NCBI RefSeq assembly: GCF_001742745.1
Contig: NZ_MJAK01000011.1
Span: 35,562-99,561, forward strand
From: Curtobacterium sp. ER1/6
GTDB taxonomy: Bacteria > Actinomycetota > Actinomycetes > Actinomycetales > Microbacteriaceae
Reading direction: 5' to 3'
Length of the DNA stretch: 64,000 nt
The position numbers and the translations under genes are program-made. Of this stretch, positions 1 to 7,310 are shown piece after piece (positions within the stretch are counted from its first letter, which is position 1; each line of letters begins with the position of its first letter). Below the pieces are notes generated by a model. The model did not search any database and was not told the DNA's origin. It worked only from the letters and a program-made list of their open reading frames with translations.

Positions 1-731
1 GTGAAGTGCTCGCCCTGCAGCACGACGCGCTCCGAGGCCCGCTCGTTCGCGAGGTGCTGCTCGAACAGGTCCGGCCCGAAGCGCTCGATCGACGCGAGCA
101 GGCGCTGCGTGCGGGGCGTGACGTACGGGTACGAGTAGATCTGCCCGTGCGGGTGGTGCAGCGTCACGCCGATCGCCTCGCCGCGGTTCTCGAACGGGAA
201 CACCTGCTGGATGCCGGGCATCGCGGACAGCGCCGCGGTGCGGTCCGCCCACGCCTCGACCACGGTGCGGGCGCGGGACTCGGAGATCGAGGCGAACGAG
301 CCGCTCGTCTCGGGGGAGAAGCACACGACCTCGCAGCGGCCGACGCTCCGGAGCTGGCGGTTCAGGCCGACGTCGGACAGTGACCCGAGCGACTCCGGGG
401 CGTCCTCGGCCTCGAGCAACGGGCCGAACGACGGCGAGCGGTTCTCGAACACCGCGACGTCGTAGCGGCTCGGGATCTCGGACGGGTTCGCCGCGGTCTG
501 CGGTGCGAGCGGGTCCTGGTCGGCCGGGGGCAGGAACACGCGGTTCTGCCGGCTCGATGCGATGGACACCCACTCGCCGGTCAGGACGTCCTGCCGCATC
601 CGCGCGGTCTCCGGCCGGGGGTCGAGGACGCGCTCGTCGATGCTGCGCTCGGCGGGCAACTGCGTGTCGGCGTCGTCGAAGTAGATGAGCTCGCGGCCGT
701 CGGCGAGCGTCGTCACGCGCTTGGTGATCAC
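1..731 (-). CDS. galT: Galactose-1-phosphate uridylyltransferase, C-terminus beyond window
   Basis: The visible 243 residues are the N-terminal part of a GalT-type HIT-superfamily nucleotidyltransferase. It exchanges UMP between UDP-glucose and galactose-1-phosphate in the cytosolic Leloir pathway. Recognisable blocks are RMRQDVLTGEWVSIASSRQN near residue 45, FENRSPSF near 95, FSPETSGSF in the middle and GVTLHHPHGQIYSYPYV near the window edge; that last block carries the HxHxQ catalytic motif. The GTG start follows an in-frame stop by four codons, and a minus-strand TAGGCT (743-738) ends 6 nt before it, so the mRNA is probably leaderless. It is divergent from a DeoR-type regulator followed by an aldose epimerase gene, which fits a galactose cluster. 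Only the 3' end is missing, because of the window limit. Confidence 0.93.
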   Translation of the reverse strand, partial: MITKRVTTLADGRELIYFDDADTQLPAERSIDERVLDPRPETARMRQDVLTGEWVSIASSRQNRVFLPPADQDPLAPQTAANPSEIPSRYDVAVFENRSPSFGPLLEAEDAPESLGSLSDVGLNRQLRSVGRCEVVCFSPETSGSFASISESRARTVVEAWADRTAALSAMPGIQQVFPFENRGEAIGVTLHHPHGQIYSYPYVTPRTQRLLASIERFGPDLFEQHLANERASERVVLQGEHF

Positions 732-795
732 CGCACGAGCCTAGCGCGTCCGTGAAGCGTTGCGAAAGCCTCCGCAAGTGCGCGAAACTCGTCCC

Positions 796-1647
796 GTGCG
801 CGACGACGACCTCTTCCTGGCCGGCTCGCTGCCCGCGCCCCTCCGGCAGGACCGGATCGTGTCCATCGTCGAGGGAGCCCCCGGTCTCGTCCGTACCGCG
901 GCGCTGGCCGCCGCGCTCGGCACGAGCGAGGTGACGGTCCGGCAGGACCTCGCGACGCTCGGACAGGAGGCCCGCATCCGCCGGGTGCGCGGAGGTGCCG
1001 TCCGCCTCGGGGCCGGCTCCGGCGAGCGTCCGCTCGAGGAGACCGCCGTCGAGCACCAGGTGGCCAAGGCCGCGATCGGGCGCGCCGCGGCGGACCTCGT
1101 CCGCTCCGGACAGTGCGTGGTGCTGGACGTCGGCACGACGCCGGCAGCCGTGGCGTCGGCCCTGGTCGCGCGCGAGGACCTGACCGACGTCACCGTCGTC
1201 ACCAACTCGCTCACGACCGCGCTCGCCCTGGAACCGGCCGTCCCACGCTTCACGGTGGTCGTCACGGGCGGCACCCTGCGCCCGCTCCAGCACTCCCTCG
1301 TCGCACCGTTCATGGGTGCCGTCCTGCCCGCGATCGCCGCCGACCTGGCGTTCATCAGCGGGACCGGGCTCGACGTCGAGCACGGGCTCACCAACGTGAA
1401 CCTGCCCGAGACCGAGGCGAAGCGGATGCTCGCCGCGACCGCCGGGCGTACGGTCGTGGTGGCGGACGGCTCGAAGTTCGGCCGGGCACACCGAGGCCGC
1501 GTCCGCCCGCTCGAGGACATCGACGTCGTCGTCACCGCCGGGGTCACCGCGGACGCGGTCGCCCCGATCCGGGCGGCCGGGGTCGAGGTCGTGGTGGCCG
1601 ACGGCGGACACGACGACGAAGCACCACGGAAGGACAGGACCGCATGA
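796..1647 (+). CDS. DeoR-family transcriptional regulator
   Basis: A 283-residue DeoR/GlpR-type repressor. The N-terminal winged helix-turn-helix (about residues 15-65) contains RQDRIVSIVE and the recognition segment TSEVTVRQDLATL, followed by the RRVRGGAV wing. The C-terminal DeoR sugar-phosphate sensor domain (about 85-245) has VLDVGTTPAAVA, VVTNSLTTALAL, VVTGGTLRP and the late VVVADGSKFGR motif. Such proteins usually sense phosphorylated sugars and control adjacent sugar genes. Its place between divergent galT and the overlapping epimerase gene suggests control of galactose use, which is inference. The GTG at 796 is preferred; an in-frame TTG at 760 would add 12 residues but lies nearly at the galT start. 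The gene overlaps the next one by 4 nt (ATGA). Confidence 0.88.
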   Translation: MRDDDLFLAGSLPAPLRQDRIVSIVEGAPGLVRTAALAAALGTSEVTVRQDLATLGQEARIRRVRGGAVRLGAGSGERPLEETAVEHQVAKAAIGRAAADLVRSGQCVVLDVGTTPAAVASALVAREDLTDVTVVTNSLTTALALEPAVPRFTVVVTGGTLRPLQHSLVAPFMGAVLPAIAADLAFISGTGLDVEHGLTNVNLPETEAKRMLAATAGRTVVVADGSKFGRAHRGRVRPLEDIDVVVTAGVTADAVAPIRAAGVEVVVADGGHDDEAPRKDRTA

Positions 1648-2579
1648 CCGCAGCAGCACCCACCGGAGGGCAGTACCACCTCCGTCACGCCGGACCGGAC
1701 GGTGTCGTCGAGGCCGTCGTCACCGAGGTCGCCGCGGGCATCCGGGAGCTCCGGGTCGCCGGCTTCGACCTGACCGAGCCGTTCCCCGTCACGTCGCTCC
1801 CGCCCGGCGCGGACGGCATCGTCCTCGTGCCGTGGCCGAACCGCGTCGCCGGTGCCGTGTGGGAGCTCGACGGGAAGCGCCAGCAGCTCGACGTGACCGA
1901 GCCGAAGTACGGCAACGCCTCGCACGGCCTGCTCCGCTTCTCGCCCTACCGCGTGGTCGAGCAGACCGGGTCGGGCATCGTGCAGCAGGCGACGATCCAC
2001 CCGCAGCACGGCTGGCCGTTCACGCTCGAGACCCGCGTGCACCACGAGCTCGTCGAGGACGGCATCCGCGTGACGCACACGATCGTCAACCGGTCCGGCG
2101 TCCGCGCGCCGTTCGCCGTCGGTGCGCACCCGTACCTGCGCGCCGGGGACACCCCGGCGGAGGACCTCGTCGTGACGCTCGACGCGGCCACCGCCTTCAC
2201 CGTCGACGAGCACAAGATCCCCGACGGCACCGTCCCGGTCGAGGGCACGCCGTACGACCTGCGGGGCGGGCAGCGGGCCGGGGACGCCGACCTCGACACC
2301 GCCTACCGCGACGTCACGCCCGACGCGGACGGCGTGCGACGGACGACGCTGCACGGGCCCGAGGGCGACGGCGTCGAGCTCTGGCAGGACGCGTCGTTCC
2401 CGTACGTGCAGGTCTTCACCTCGCGGGAGTTCCCCCGTGGCGACGGCACCGGACTCGCGGTGGCGGTGGAGCCCATGACAGCACCCGCGAACGCGCTCAA
2501 CTCCGGCGAGGGACTCCGGTGGCTCGAGCCGGACGAGTCGTGGACGGGTACCTGGGGCATCCGCCGCGTCTGGTCCTGA
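1644..2579 (+). CDS. galM: Aldose 1-epimerase family protein (mutarotase-like)
   Basis: A 311-residue protein of the aldose 1-epimerase/YihR-like fold, which interconverts alpha and beta anomers of aldohexoses such as galactose or glucose. Family features are VPWPNRVAGAVWELDG with its conserved Asn-Arg, YGNASHGLLR near residue 95 with the first conserved His, VGAHPYLRAG near 160 with the second His, and DTAYRD plus VQVFTS near the C-terminus. The start ATG overlaps the stop of the DeoR-type gene (ATGA), so the two are translationally coupled. Together with galT this suggests a small galactose-metabolism locus. The exact substrate cannot be read from the sequence; a related role in anomerising another hexose is possible. 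Confidence 0.85.
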   Translation: MTAAAPTGGQYHLRHAGPDGVVEAVVTEVAAGIRELRVAGFDLTEPFPVTSLPPGADGIVLVPWPNRVAGAVWELDGKRQQLDVTEPKYGNASHGLLRFSPYRVVEQTGSGIVQQATIHPQHGWPFTLETRVHHELVEDGIRVTHTIVNRSGVRAPFAVGAHPYLRAGDTPAEDLVVTLDAATAFTVDEHKIPDGTVPVEGTPYDLRGGQRAGDADLDTAYRDVTPDADGVRRTTLHGPEGDGVELWQDASFPYVQVFTSREFPRGDGTGLAVAVEPMTAPANALNSGEGLRWLEPDESWTGTWGIRRVWS

Positions 2580-2603
2580 CCGACCGCTGCGGATCCGAGG
2601 CGC

Positions 2604-2924
2604 TCAGGCGCGACGCATCCGGAGTGCCTCGACCGCGAGGGACTCGGTGCCGTAGCGGCCGATCTCCTGCGCCCAGGCCGGGTCGTCACCACGGAGGGCG
2701 ACGTACGCCTTGCCCTGGCGGCAGACGTAGCCGAGCACGGTCGTGGCCGTCGCGACCTCGAGGAAGTCCGTGCGGATGTGCCGCGTCGTGACGCGGGCGT
2801 TGCGGCGGAGGGTGTCGAGGAGGAGCTGGTTGCTCATCGTGGTGTTCGTCGCTGCTGCGAGCTCCACGATGCGGCGCGCGTCACCGGTGGTGCTGGCCTG
2901 CGTGGCGTCGATGGGCTCGGTCAC
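2604..2924 (-). CDS. Conserved hypothetical protein, 106 aa
   Basis: A small soluble protein with no family I can name. The reading frame is open further upstream, but coding character and the GTG at 2924 (Val-Thr-Glu-Pro) suggest a 106-residue product. It contains an alpha-helical N-terminal half (ARRIVELAAATNTTMSNQLL), a basic segment RRNARVTTRHIRTDF and a C-terminal part with GYVCRQGKAYVALRG and a terminal RMRRA. There is no signal peptide or membrane segment. It converges on the epimerase gene and has no operon partner; the 3' ends are 24 nt apart. A nucleic-acid-related role is conceivable from the basic patches but is not supported by a recognised motif. Confidence 0.6.
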   Translation of the reverse strand: MTEPIDATQASTTGDARRIVELAAATNTTMSNQLLLDTLRRNARVTTRHIRTDFLEVATATTVLGYVCRQGKAYVALRGDDPAWAQEIGRYGTESLAVEALRMRRA

Positions 2925-3184
2925 GGTGTACCCCGTCCGTTCTGTCGTGCTGCGTTCGTGCTCGGTCCGCTGATCGGGACCGGGCACGACACTATCGGCG
3001 CGGGGCCAACAGTCCGCTGAACGGCGACTGAACTGTGCACAAGACGCACCATGAACCTGCTGAGGACGACTTGTACCCCGCTCAGCGCTCGACGTCGGCG
3101 CAGGAGAGGGTGGTCGTGCACGGCGGGCGGTCGGGGCTCTGCCGCAGGTCGACGCTCGTGGCTCCCGGCAGCGCAGCACGCGCA
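2925..3184. other. Intergenic region without a recognised gene
   Basis: About 260 nt between the 106-aa gene and the tRNA-Lys locus. Open frames here are short and lack the G/C third-position bias of real genes. It presumably carries the promoter of the 2604-2924 gene. I see no repeat or RNA motif apart from the tRNA fragment that begins at 3185. Confidence 0.5.
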
Positions 3185-3240
3185 TGTGGGCCCCGTGGGG
3201 CTCGAACCCACGACCCTCGGATGAAGAGCCGGCGCCCTCG
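3185..3240 (-). pseudogene. Truncated duplicate of tRNA-Lys 3' half
   Basis: Positions 3185-3222 repeat positions 3245-3282 exactly (38 nt), in the same orientation. The copy contains the T arm, variable loop and 3' acceptor strand of tRNA-Lys. Beyond the identical part similarity continues weakly through an anticodon-arm-like segment (on the minus strand GGCTCTTCAT, which would place CTT in the anticodon position) and a remnant D-arm side, then stops where it meets the flank of the intact tRNA. No 5' acceptor strand is present, so it cannot fold as a tRNA. It lies directly downstream of the intact gene, as a tandem duplication or a collapsed attachment site at a tRNA 3' end would. Confidence 0.8.
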
Positions 3241-3246
3241 GACGTG

Positions 3247-3319
3247 TGGGCCCCGTGGGGCTCGAACCCACGACCCTCGGATTAAAAGTCCGGTGCTCTA
3301 CCGACTGAGCTAGAGGCCC
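3247..3319 (-). tRNA. tRNA-Lys (anticodon UUU)
   Basis: A complete 73-nt cloverleaf reads on the minus strand. The acceptor stem GGGCCTC pairs with GGGGCCC, the D arm contains AGCTCAGTCGGTAGAGC, the anticodon loop is CTTTTAA with UUU, and the T arm is GTGGGTTCGAGCCCCAC. The discriminator base is A and CCA is not encoded. A truncated copy of its 3' half follows immediately downstream. Confidence 0.96.
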
Positions 3320-3369
3320 TCATCCGCAAGGCTAGCGGTTGGTGCCCCACGTGCGGGACCGGGTGCGCC

Positions 3370-3531
3370 TCAGCTCCGGCGCCCGGTCAGGGCACGCACG
3401 ATCCACGCAACGAGCGCGACGACGAACAGCACGATCCCGACGAACAGCAGGAGCTTCAGGCTCGCGACGATGCCGCCGACGAACAGCAGGACGACCGCGA
3501 CGACGGCCAGGACCACGAGCAGGGCGTTCAT
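3370..3531 (-). CDS. Small two-helix membrane protein, 53 aa
   Basis: An ATG at 3531 opens a 53-residue frame that is almost entirely hydrophobic. The first half is MNALLVVLAVVAVVLLFVGG, then a single Lys (SLKLLLF), a second hydrophobic run (VGIVLFVVALVAWIV) and a basic tail RALTGRRS. This gives two predicted membrane helices with the positive tail probably cytosolic. Upstream on the minus strand AGAGGTCACCCC offers a possible ribosome site. Codon third positions are nearly all G or C, which supports real coding. Similar short hydrophobic proteins are common in Actinobacteria; no function is known to me. Confidence 0.68.
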   Translation of the reverse strand: MNALLVVLAVVAVVLLFVGGIVASLKLLLFVGIVLFVVALVAWIVRALTGRRS

Positions 3532-3671
3532 GGGGTGACCTCTTCCTCACTCCGGGTTCCTCGGGCGGGGAGGGACCGCCTCCCCGCCCGAGCACGGTAC
3601 GCGGCGGGTCGGGGTTGCGTCCAGGGCGAACGGGGGGCGCGGGCGTCGGCGGCCGTGCCTACACTCGCCGG

Positions 3672-4301
3672 GTGCCTCGCGATCACCACCGCCCCGTCCA
3701 CTTCACCGACAAGGAGTTCGCCGCGATCCAGGGCGGCGACGACCCGGCGCTGGTGAACCGCGTCGCGCACGAGACCGCGAACGCCCTGCTGCACCGCGTG
3801 CGGGAGGACCCGGACCCGTCGGTGGTCGAACGCTTGGTGACCTACACGGACGTGCACGGCATCGACGCGATCGCCGAGCTCTGGGCGCGCGTGGGGGCGC
3901 ACACCCTGCCGGGCGCCCTGTGGCGCATCTACCTCGTCCGTGTCGTCATCCGGCAGAACCCGGAGGAGATCGCGTACTTCTTCGAGCGCGGCACGGAGCG
4001 GATCGGCACGATCGACGAGGCCGTCGCTGGTGCCGAGCAGCCGACGGGTCCGGCGGAGATCCTCACGCTCGCGGACCGCATCTTGCACGGCCTGTACACG
4101 GGCGACCTCGCGGTGGCACTCGACCGCGGAGCGGCGTTCTGCCGGCTGACCGCGGCGGGCGCGACGTCGGTCGCCGACGACGCCGACCTGACGGCGGGAC
4201 CGCGTGCGAGCGAGCTGACCCGGCGCGCACTCCGGCTCACGGAGCTCGCCGCGGACCTCACCGAGGCGGCGGCGCTCTGGCGCCGCGACAGCCTGGACTG
4301 A
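3672..4301 (+). CDS. Conserved actinobacterial hypothetical protein, 209 aa
   Basis: The GTG start gives a 209-residue, mainly alpha-helical soluble protein. It contains FTDKEFAAIQGGDDPALVNR near the N-terminus, a helical core with HETANALLHRV, LPGALWRIYLVRVVIRQNP in the middle, and a C-terminal half with ADRILHGLYTGDLAVALDRG ending in RDSLD. From memory, relatives in Microbacteriaceae are sometimes labelled RNA polymerase beta subunit, but no RNA polymerase motif is visible and I do not adopt that name. A TACACT -10 box (3660-3665) ends 6 nt before the start with no Shine-Dalgarno, so the transcript is probably leaderless. It stands alone between a divergent membrane protein gene and a tandem repeat. 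Confidence 0.72.
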   Translation: MPRDHHRPVHFTDKEFAAIQGGDDPALVNRVAHETANALLHRVREDPDPSVVERLVTYTDVHGIDAIAELWARVGAHTLPGALWRIYLVRVVIRQNPEEIAYFFERGTERIGTIDEAVAGAEQPTGPAEILTLADRILHGLYTGDLAVALDRGAAFCRLTAAGATSVADDADLTAGPRASELTRRALRLTELAADLTEAAALWRRDSLD

Positions 4302-4310
4302 CGCGAGCGC

Positions 4311-4389
4311 CCCGGACAGGCAGAAGACCGCCTGGACAGGCGGAAGACCGCCCGGACAGGCAGAAGACCGCCCGGACAGCAGAAGACCG
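4311..4389. repeat. Tandem repeat, 20-nt unit, four copies
   Basis: Four head-to-tail copies of CCCGGACAGGCAGAAGACCG start at 4311, 4331, 4351 and 4371. Copies 1 and 3 are identical, copy 2 has two changes, and copy 4 lacks one base. The array begins 9 nt after the stop codon of the upstream gene. Each unit holds the near-identical core GGACAGGCAGAAGACC. The period is not a multiple of three and I see no open frame that uses it. Confidence 0.92.
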
Positions 4390-4827
4390 GGCCGCAGAAG
4401 CGCCTCTCGGCGCGAGGCCGCTCGAAGCGGCGAATTTTGGAGCCCGGGGCTTGCTGCGGCCCGGCGAGACCCATCGTACGAGACGCTCGCTGGACGAGCG
4501 ACCGTGTTCACTCTCGGTGGACACGATGCGCGGCCGGGCGTGCCCCCGACGCCCCCGGCGTGCCCCTGCCGACGGCGCCGGGACGAGCGTTCGTCGCAGC
4601 TGCTCCCAATCCGTTCAGGGGACGGTGCCGAAGAGAGGGTGTGACGCTCCTCGCGGACGTCACAGTGAGGGCCAGCGTGACCCGGTCCGGTACCCGCCGG
4701 TCAATTCCCTGCGGGTCGCGCTGCCCTCGCCCACGTACCCGCCGCGAGGACCCGATCACCCGAACCCGACCCTGCGAAGTGAACGCGTGTGTCGACCCTG
4801 ATGCCACCGAGAGGGGGGAAACCTGCA
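4390..4827. other. Long untranslated region upstream of sigma factor gene
   Basis: About 440 nt between the tandem repeat and the ECF sigma gene with no convincing coding frame. It contains an AT-richer stretch near 4433 (GAATTTTGG) amid very GC-rich sequence and several imperfect inverted repeats. It should hold the sigma-gene promoter. I could not identify a -35/-10 pair of the autoregulated ECF type with confidence. Confidence 0.45.
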
Positions 4828-5427
4828 ATGCTAGCGCTCGTGGAACATGACACCGAGGCCTGGCGCTCCGACGAGCCCGCACCCGTGTCGCCCGACGACC
4901 TGCTCGCCCGCGTCGCCACCGGCGACCAGCCTGCCTTCTCCGAACTCTACGACGCCCTGTCCGGCCGCGTGCTCGGACTCGTGATCCGGCTCCTCAAGGA
5001 CCGGGCGCAGTCCGAGGAGGTCACGCAGGAGGTCTTCCTCGAGGTCTGGCAGCAGGCCACCCGGTTCGACCGCTCCCGCGGGACCGCCGCCAGCTGGGTG
5101 CTGACCATGGCCCACCGACGGGCGGTCGACCGGATCCGGGCTTCGCAGGCGTCGCACGATCGGGACACCCGGATCGGGATCCGCGACCTCGAGGCCGGTT
5201 TCGACCAGGTGTCGGAGTCGGTCGAGATCCGGATCGAGCACGAACGCGTCAGTCGGGCGCTCGGCAAGCTGACCGAGTTCCAACGGCAGGCCGTGCAGCT
5301 CGCGTACTACGGCGGCTACTCGCACAGCGAGATGGCCGAACGGCTCGGTGTCCCGATCGGCACCGTCAAGACCCGTCTCCGTGACGGGATGATCCGACTC
5401 CGAGACGAGATGGGAGTGACGTCATGA
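4828..5427 (+). CDS. sigK: ECF RNA polymerase sigma factor, SigK type
   Basis: A 199-residue group IV sigma factor. Region 2 (about residues 25-95) includes AFSELYDALSGRVLGLVIRL, the QSEEVTQEVFLEVWQQA segment and WVLTMAHRRAVDRIR; region 4 (about 135-190) includes the helix-turn-helix YYGGYSHSEMAERLGVPIG and VKTRLRDGMIRLRDEMG. The ATG at 4828 is chosen because GAGAGGGGGG lies about 8 nt upstream; an in-frame GTG further upstream would add 13 residues. The gene overlaps the RskA-like anti-sigma gene by 4 nt (ATGA), the standard arrangement for SigK/RskA pairs in Actinobacteria. Release of such sigma factors normally follows proteolysis of the membrane anti-sigma protein in response to redox or envelope signals. 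The actual stimulus here is unknown. Confidence 0.92.
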   Translation: MLALVEHDTEAWRSDEPAPVSPDDLLARVATGDQPAFSELYDALSGRVLGLVIRLLKDRAQSEEVTQEVFLEVWQQATRFDRSRGTAASWVLTMAHRRAVDRIRASQASHDRDTRIGIRDLEAGFDQVSESVEIRIEHERVSRALGKLTEFQRQAVQLAYYGGYSHSEMAERLGVPIGTVKTRLRDGMIRLRDEMGVTS

Positions 5428-6305
5428 ACACCCGACACGACGACCCCGCCCTGCTCACCGGGTCGCACGCACTGGACGCCCTCTCGGACGACGAGCGCGC
5501 GCTGCTCGAGTACGCACTCATGACGTCGCCCGAGCTGCAGGCCGAGGCGGACTCGCTCCGCGAGACCGCGCTGCAGCTGGCCTACGCCGTCGAACCGATC
5601 GAGCCGCCGTCGTCGCTGAAGACGTCGCTGATGACCCAGATCGCCCGGACCCCGCAGGCGGCCCCGGTCGCCGAGCAGACCGCTCCGGCGTCCGGCCTCG
5701 GCACCGACGCTCCGGTCACCGGCCTGGAGGCCCCGACCGCCCCCGTCACGTCCCTCGCCTCGTCCGCTCCCACGGCTCCGGCCGAGGGTCGCGCGGCAGC
5801 GACGGCCCGCCGCCGCTGGTTCCAGCGGCCGGCTGCCGCCCTCGCGGCGTCGGCCGCCGTCGCCGTGGTGTTCCTCGGCGTCGGGCTCGGCGTCGGGACG
5901 AACTTCGGCCAGTCCGAGGGCACCGGCCCGGGCACCACGCAGGCCTCCGGCACGCTCGACTCGATCTACGCCGCGGCGGACTTCCAGCGCTCGACCGCGA
6001 AGGTCGCCGGCGGCGGTTCGGCCACGGTCGTCTGGTCGCACGACGTGGGACGCTCGGCGGTGATCCTCGACGGTGTCGAGCAGGCGCCCGAGGGCAAGAC
6101 CTACGAGCTCTGGTACATCGGCAGCGAGGGCGGGAAGATCGTCCCGGCCGGTCTGGTCGACGGCGCTCGCAACGGGGTGCACACGGCAGTCCTCGACGGA
6201 CAGCTGGCGCAGGGCGCGACCATCGGCATGACGGTCGAGCCCGAGGGCGGCTCCGAGCAGCCGACCACGACGCCGATCATGGCGGTCCCGACCACGCAGG
6301 CCTAG
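5424..6305 (+). CDS. rskA: Anti-sigma factor, RskA family
   Basis: A 293-residue single-pass membrane protein. The N-terminal anti-sigma domain (about 1-80) has LTGSHALDALSDDERALLEY and a helical region that should clamp the sigma factor. A Pro/Ala/Thr-rich linker (about 80-130) leads to one membrane helix, RRWFQRPAAALAASAAVAVV through FLGVGLGVG (about 132-155). The outer C-terminal domain has the RskA signatures VVWSHDVGRSAVILDGVEQA, GKTYELWYIGSEGG and TVEPEGGSEQPTTTPI. It holds the cognate sigma factor at the membrane until cleaved. The start codon overlaps the sigma gene stop, and a strong hairpin follows the stop codon. Confidence 0.93.
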   Translation: MNTRHDDPALLTGSHALDALSDDERALLEYALMTSPELQAEADSLRETALQLAYAVEPIEPPSSLKTSLMTQIARTPQAAPVAEQTAPASGLGTDAPVTGLEAPTAPVTSLASSAPTAPAEGRAAATARRRWFQRPAAALAASAAVAVVFLGVGLGVGTNFGQSEGTGPGTTQASGTLDSIYAAADFQRSTAKVAGGGSATVVWSHDVGRSAVILDGVEQAPEGKTYELWYIGSEGGKIVPAGLVDGARNGVHTAVLDGQLAQGATIGMTVEPEGGSEQPTTTPIMAVPTTQA

Positions 6306-6323
6306 CGCACGGCACAGCACGAC

Positions 6324-6358
6324 ACGGGCGGGCAGCGGAGCATCCGCTGCCCGCCCGT
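6324..6358. terminator. Hairpin downstream of rskA
   Basis: A 16-bp perfect stem (6324-6339 with 6343-6358, arm ACGGGCGGGCAGCGGA) closes on a 3-nt GCA loop 18 nt after the rskA stop. There is no T-tract, as is usual for actinobacterial terminators. Confidence 0.75.
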
Positions 6359-6411
6359 CGTCGTCGTCGGACGTGCGGTACCAGCCGACAGGTCGTACCA
6401 GCAGACGCAGC

Positions 6412-6451
6412 GAGGCCCGGTGCCGTCCGTGGCGGACGTGCACCGGGCCTC
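6412..6451 (-). terminator. Hairpin downstream of pstB
   Basis: Arms GAGGCCCGGTGC (6412-6423) and GCACCGGGCCTC pair, and the loop itself forms a smaller CGTCCG/CGGACG stem. It lies about 35 nt beyond the pstB stop on the minus strand and is likely the end of the pstSCAB transcript. Confidence 0.7.
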
Positions 6452-6485
6452 CAGGCCGTCCGTCAGGCGACGGTCCGACGGCCGA

Positions 6486-7265
6486 TCAACCGAAGCGACC
6501 CGAGACGTAGTCCTCGGTCGCCTGCACCGACGGGTTCGAGAACATCGTCGCCGTGTCGTCGAACTCGATGAGCTTGCCCGGTGCGCCGGTGCCCGCGATG
6601 TTGAAGAAGGCGGTCTTGTCGCTGACGCGCGACGCCTGCTGCATGTTGTGCGTGACGATGACGATCGTGAAGTCCTTCTTGAGCTCCTCGATCAGGTCCT
6701 CGATGGCGAGCGTCGAGATCGGGTCGAGCGCGGAGCACGGCTCGTCCATGAGCAGGACGTCCGGCTGCACCGCGATCGCGCGGGCGATGCAGAGACGCTG
6801 CTGCTGACCGCCGGACAGGCCCATGCCGGGCTTCTCGAGGCGGTCCTTGACCTCGTTCCACAGGTTCGCGCCCTGCAGCGAGCGCTCGACGATGTCGTCG
6901 GACTCGGACTTCGACAGGCGCTTGTTGTTGAGCTTCACACCGGCCAGCACGTTGTCGCGGATGGACATCGTGGGGAACGGGTTCGGGCGCTGGAACACCA
7001 TGCCGACCTGGCGGCGGACGAGCACCGGGTCGACCCCGGCGCCGTACAGGTCGTCGCCGTCGATCTTGACCGAGCCCTCGACGTAGGCGCCGGGGATGAC
7101 CTCGTGCATGCGGTTGAGCGTGCGGAGGAAGGTGGACTTGCCGCAGCCCGACGGGCCGATGAAGGCGGTGACGGTGCGGGGCTCGATCGTCATGTCGACG
7201 CCCTCGACGGCCTTGAACTTCGAGTAGTAGACGTTGAGGCCGTCGACCTCGATGCGCTTGGACAC
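6486..7265 (-). CDS. pstB: Phosphate ABC transporter ATP-binding protein
   Basis: A 259-residue ABC ATPase that powers high-affinity phosphate import by the PstSCAB complex on the inner face of the membrane. Walker A is GPSGCGKST (about residues 33-41), the Q-loop lies in [15 protein letters not shown], which is typical of PstB, the signature is [16 protein letters not shown] and Walker B is [15 protein letters not shown]. The H-loop is [16 protein letters not shown]. It is the last gene of the minus-strand pst cluster, 45 nt after pstA. The length matches the family. Confidence 0.97.
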   Translation of the reverse strand: MSKRIEVDGLNVYYSKFKAVEGVDMTIEPRTVTAFIGPSGCGKSTFLRTLNRMHEVIPGAYVEGSVKIDGDDLYGAGVDPVLVRRQVGMVFQRPNPFPTMSIRDNVLAGVKLNNKRLSKSESDDIVERSLQGANLWNEVKDRLEKPGMGLSGGQQQRLCIARAIAVQPDVLLMDEPCSALDPISTLAIEDLIEELKKDFTIVIVTHNMQQASRVSDKTAFFNIAGTGAPGKLIEFDDTATMFSNPSVQATEDYVSGRFG

Positions 7266-7310
7266 GTGGTTTCCTTCGGGGTGGGGTGGTCTGACCGTGC
7301 GTGCTCGGCG

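Noticed and set aside
741..2354. 537-codon minus-strand frame opposite the DeoR-type and epimerase genes
   Set aside because: Antisense shadow; the plus-strand genes carry recognisable motifs and overlapping start/stop signals.
3672..4301. Naming this gene RNA polymerase beta subunit
   Set aside because: The 209-residue protein shows no RNA polymerase motif; the name is at best an inherited database label.
4311..4389. Short CRISPR-like array
   Set aside because: The 20-nt units abut without spacers, so it is a plain tandem repeat; no cas genes occur in the window.
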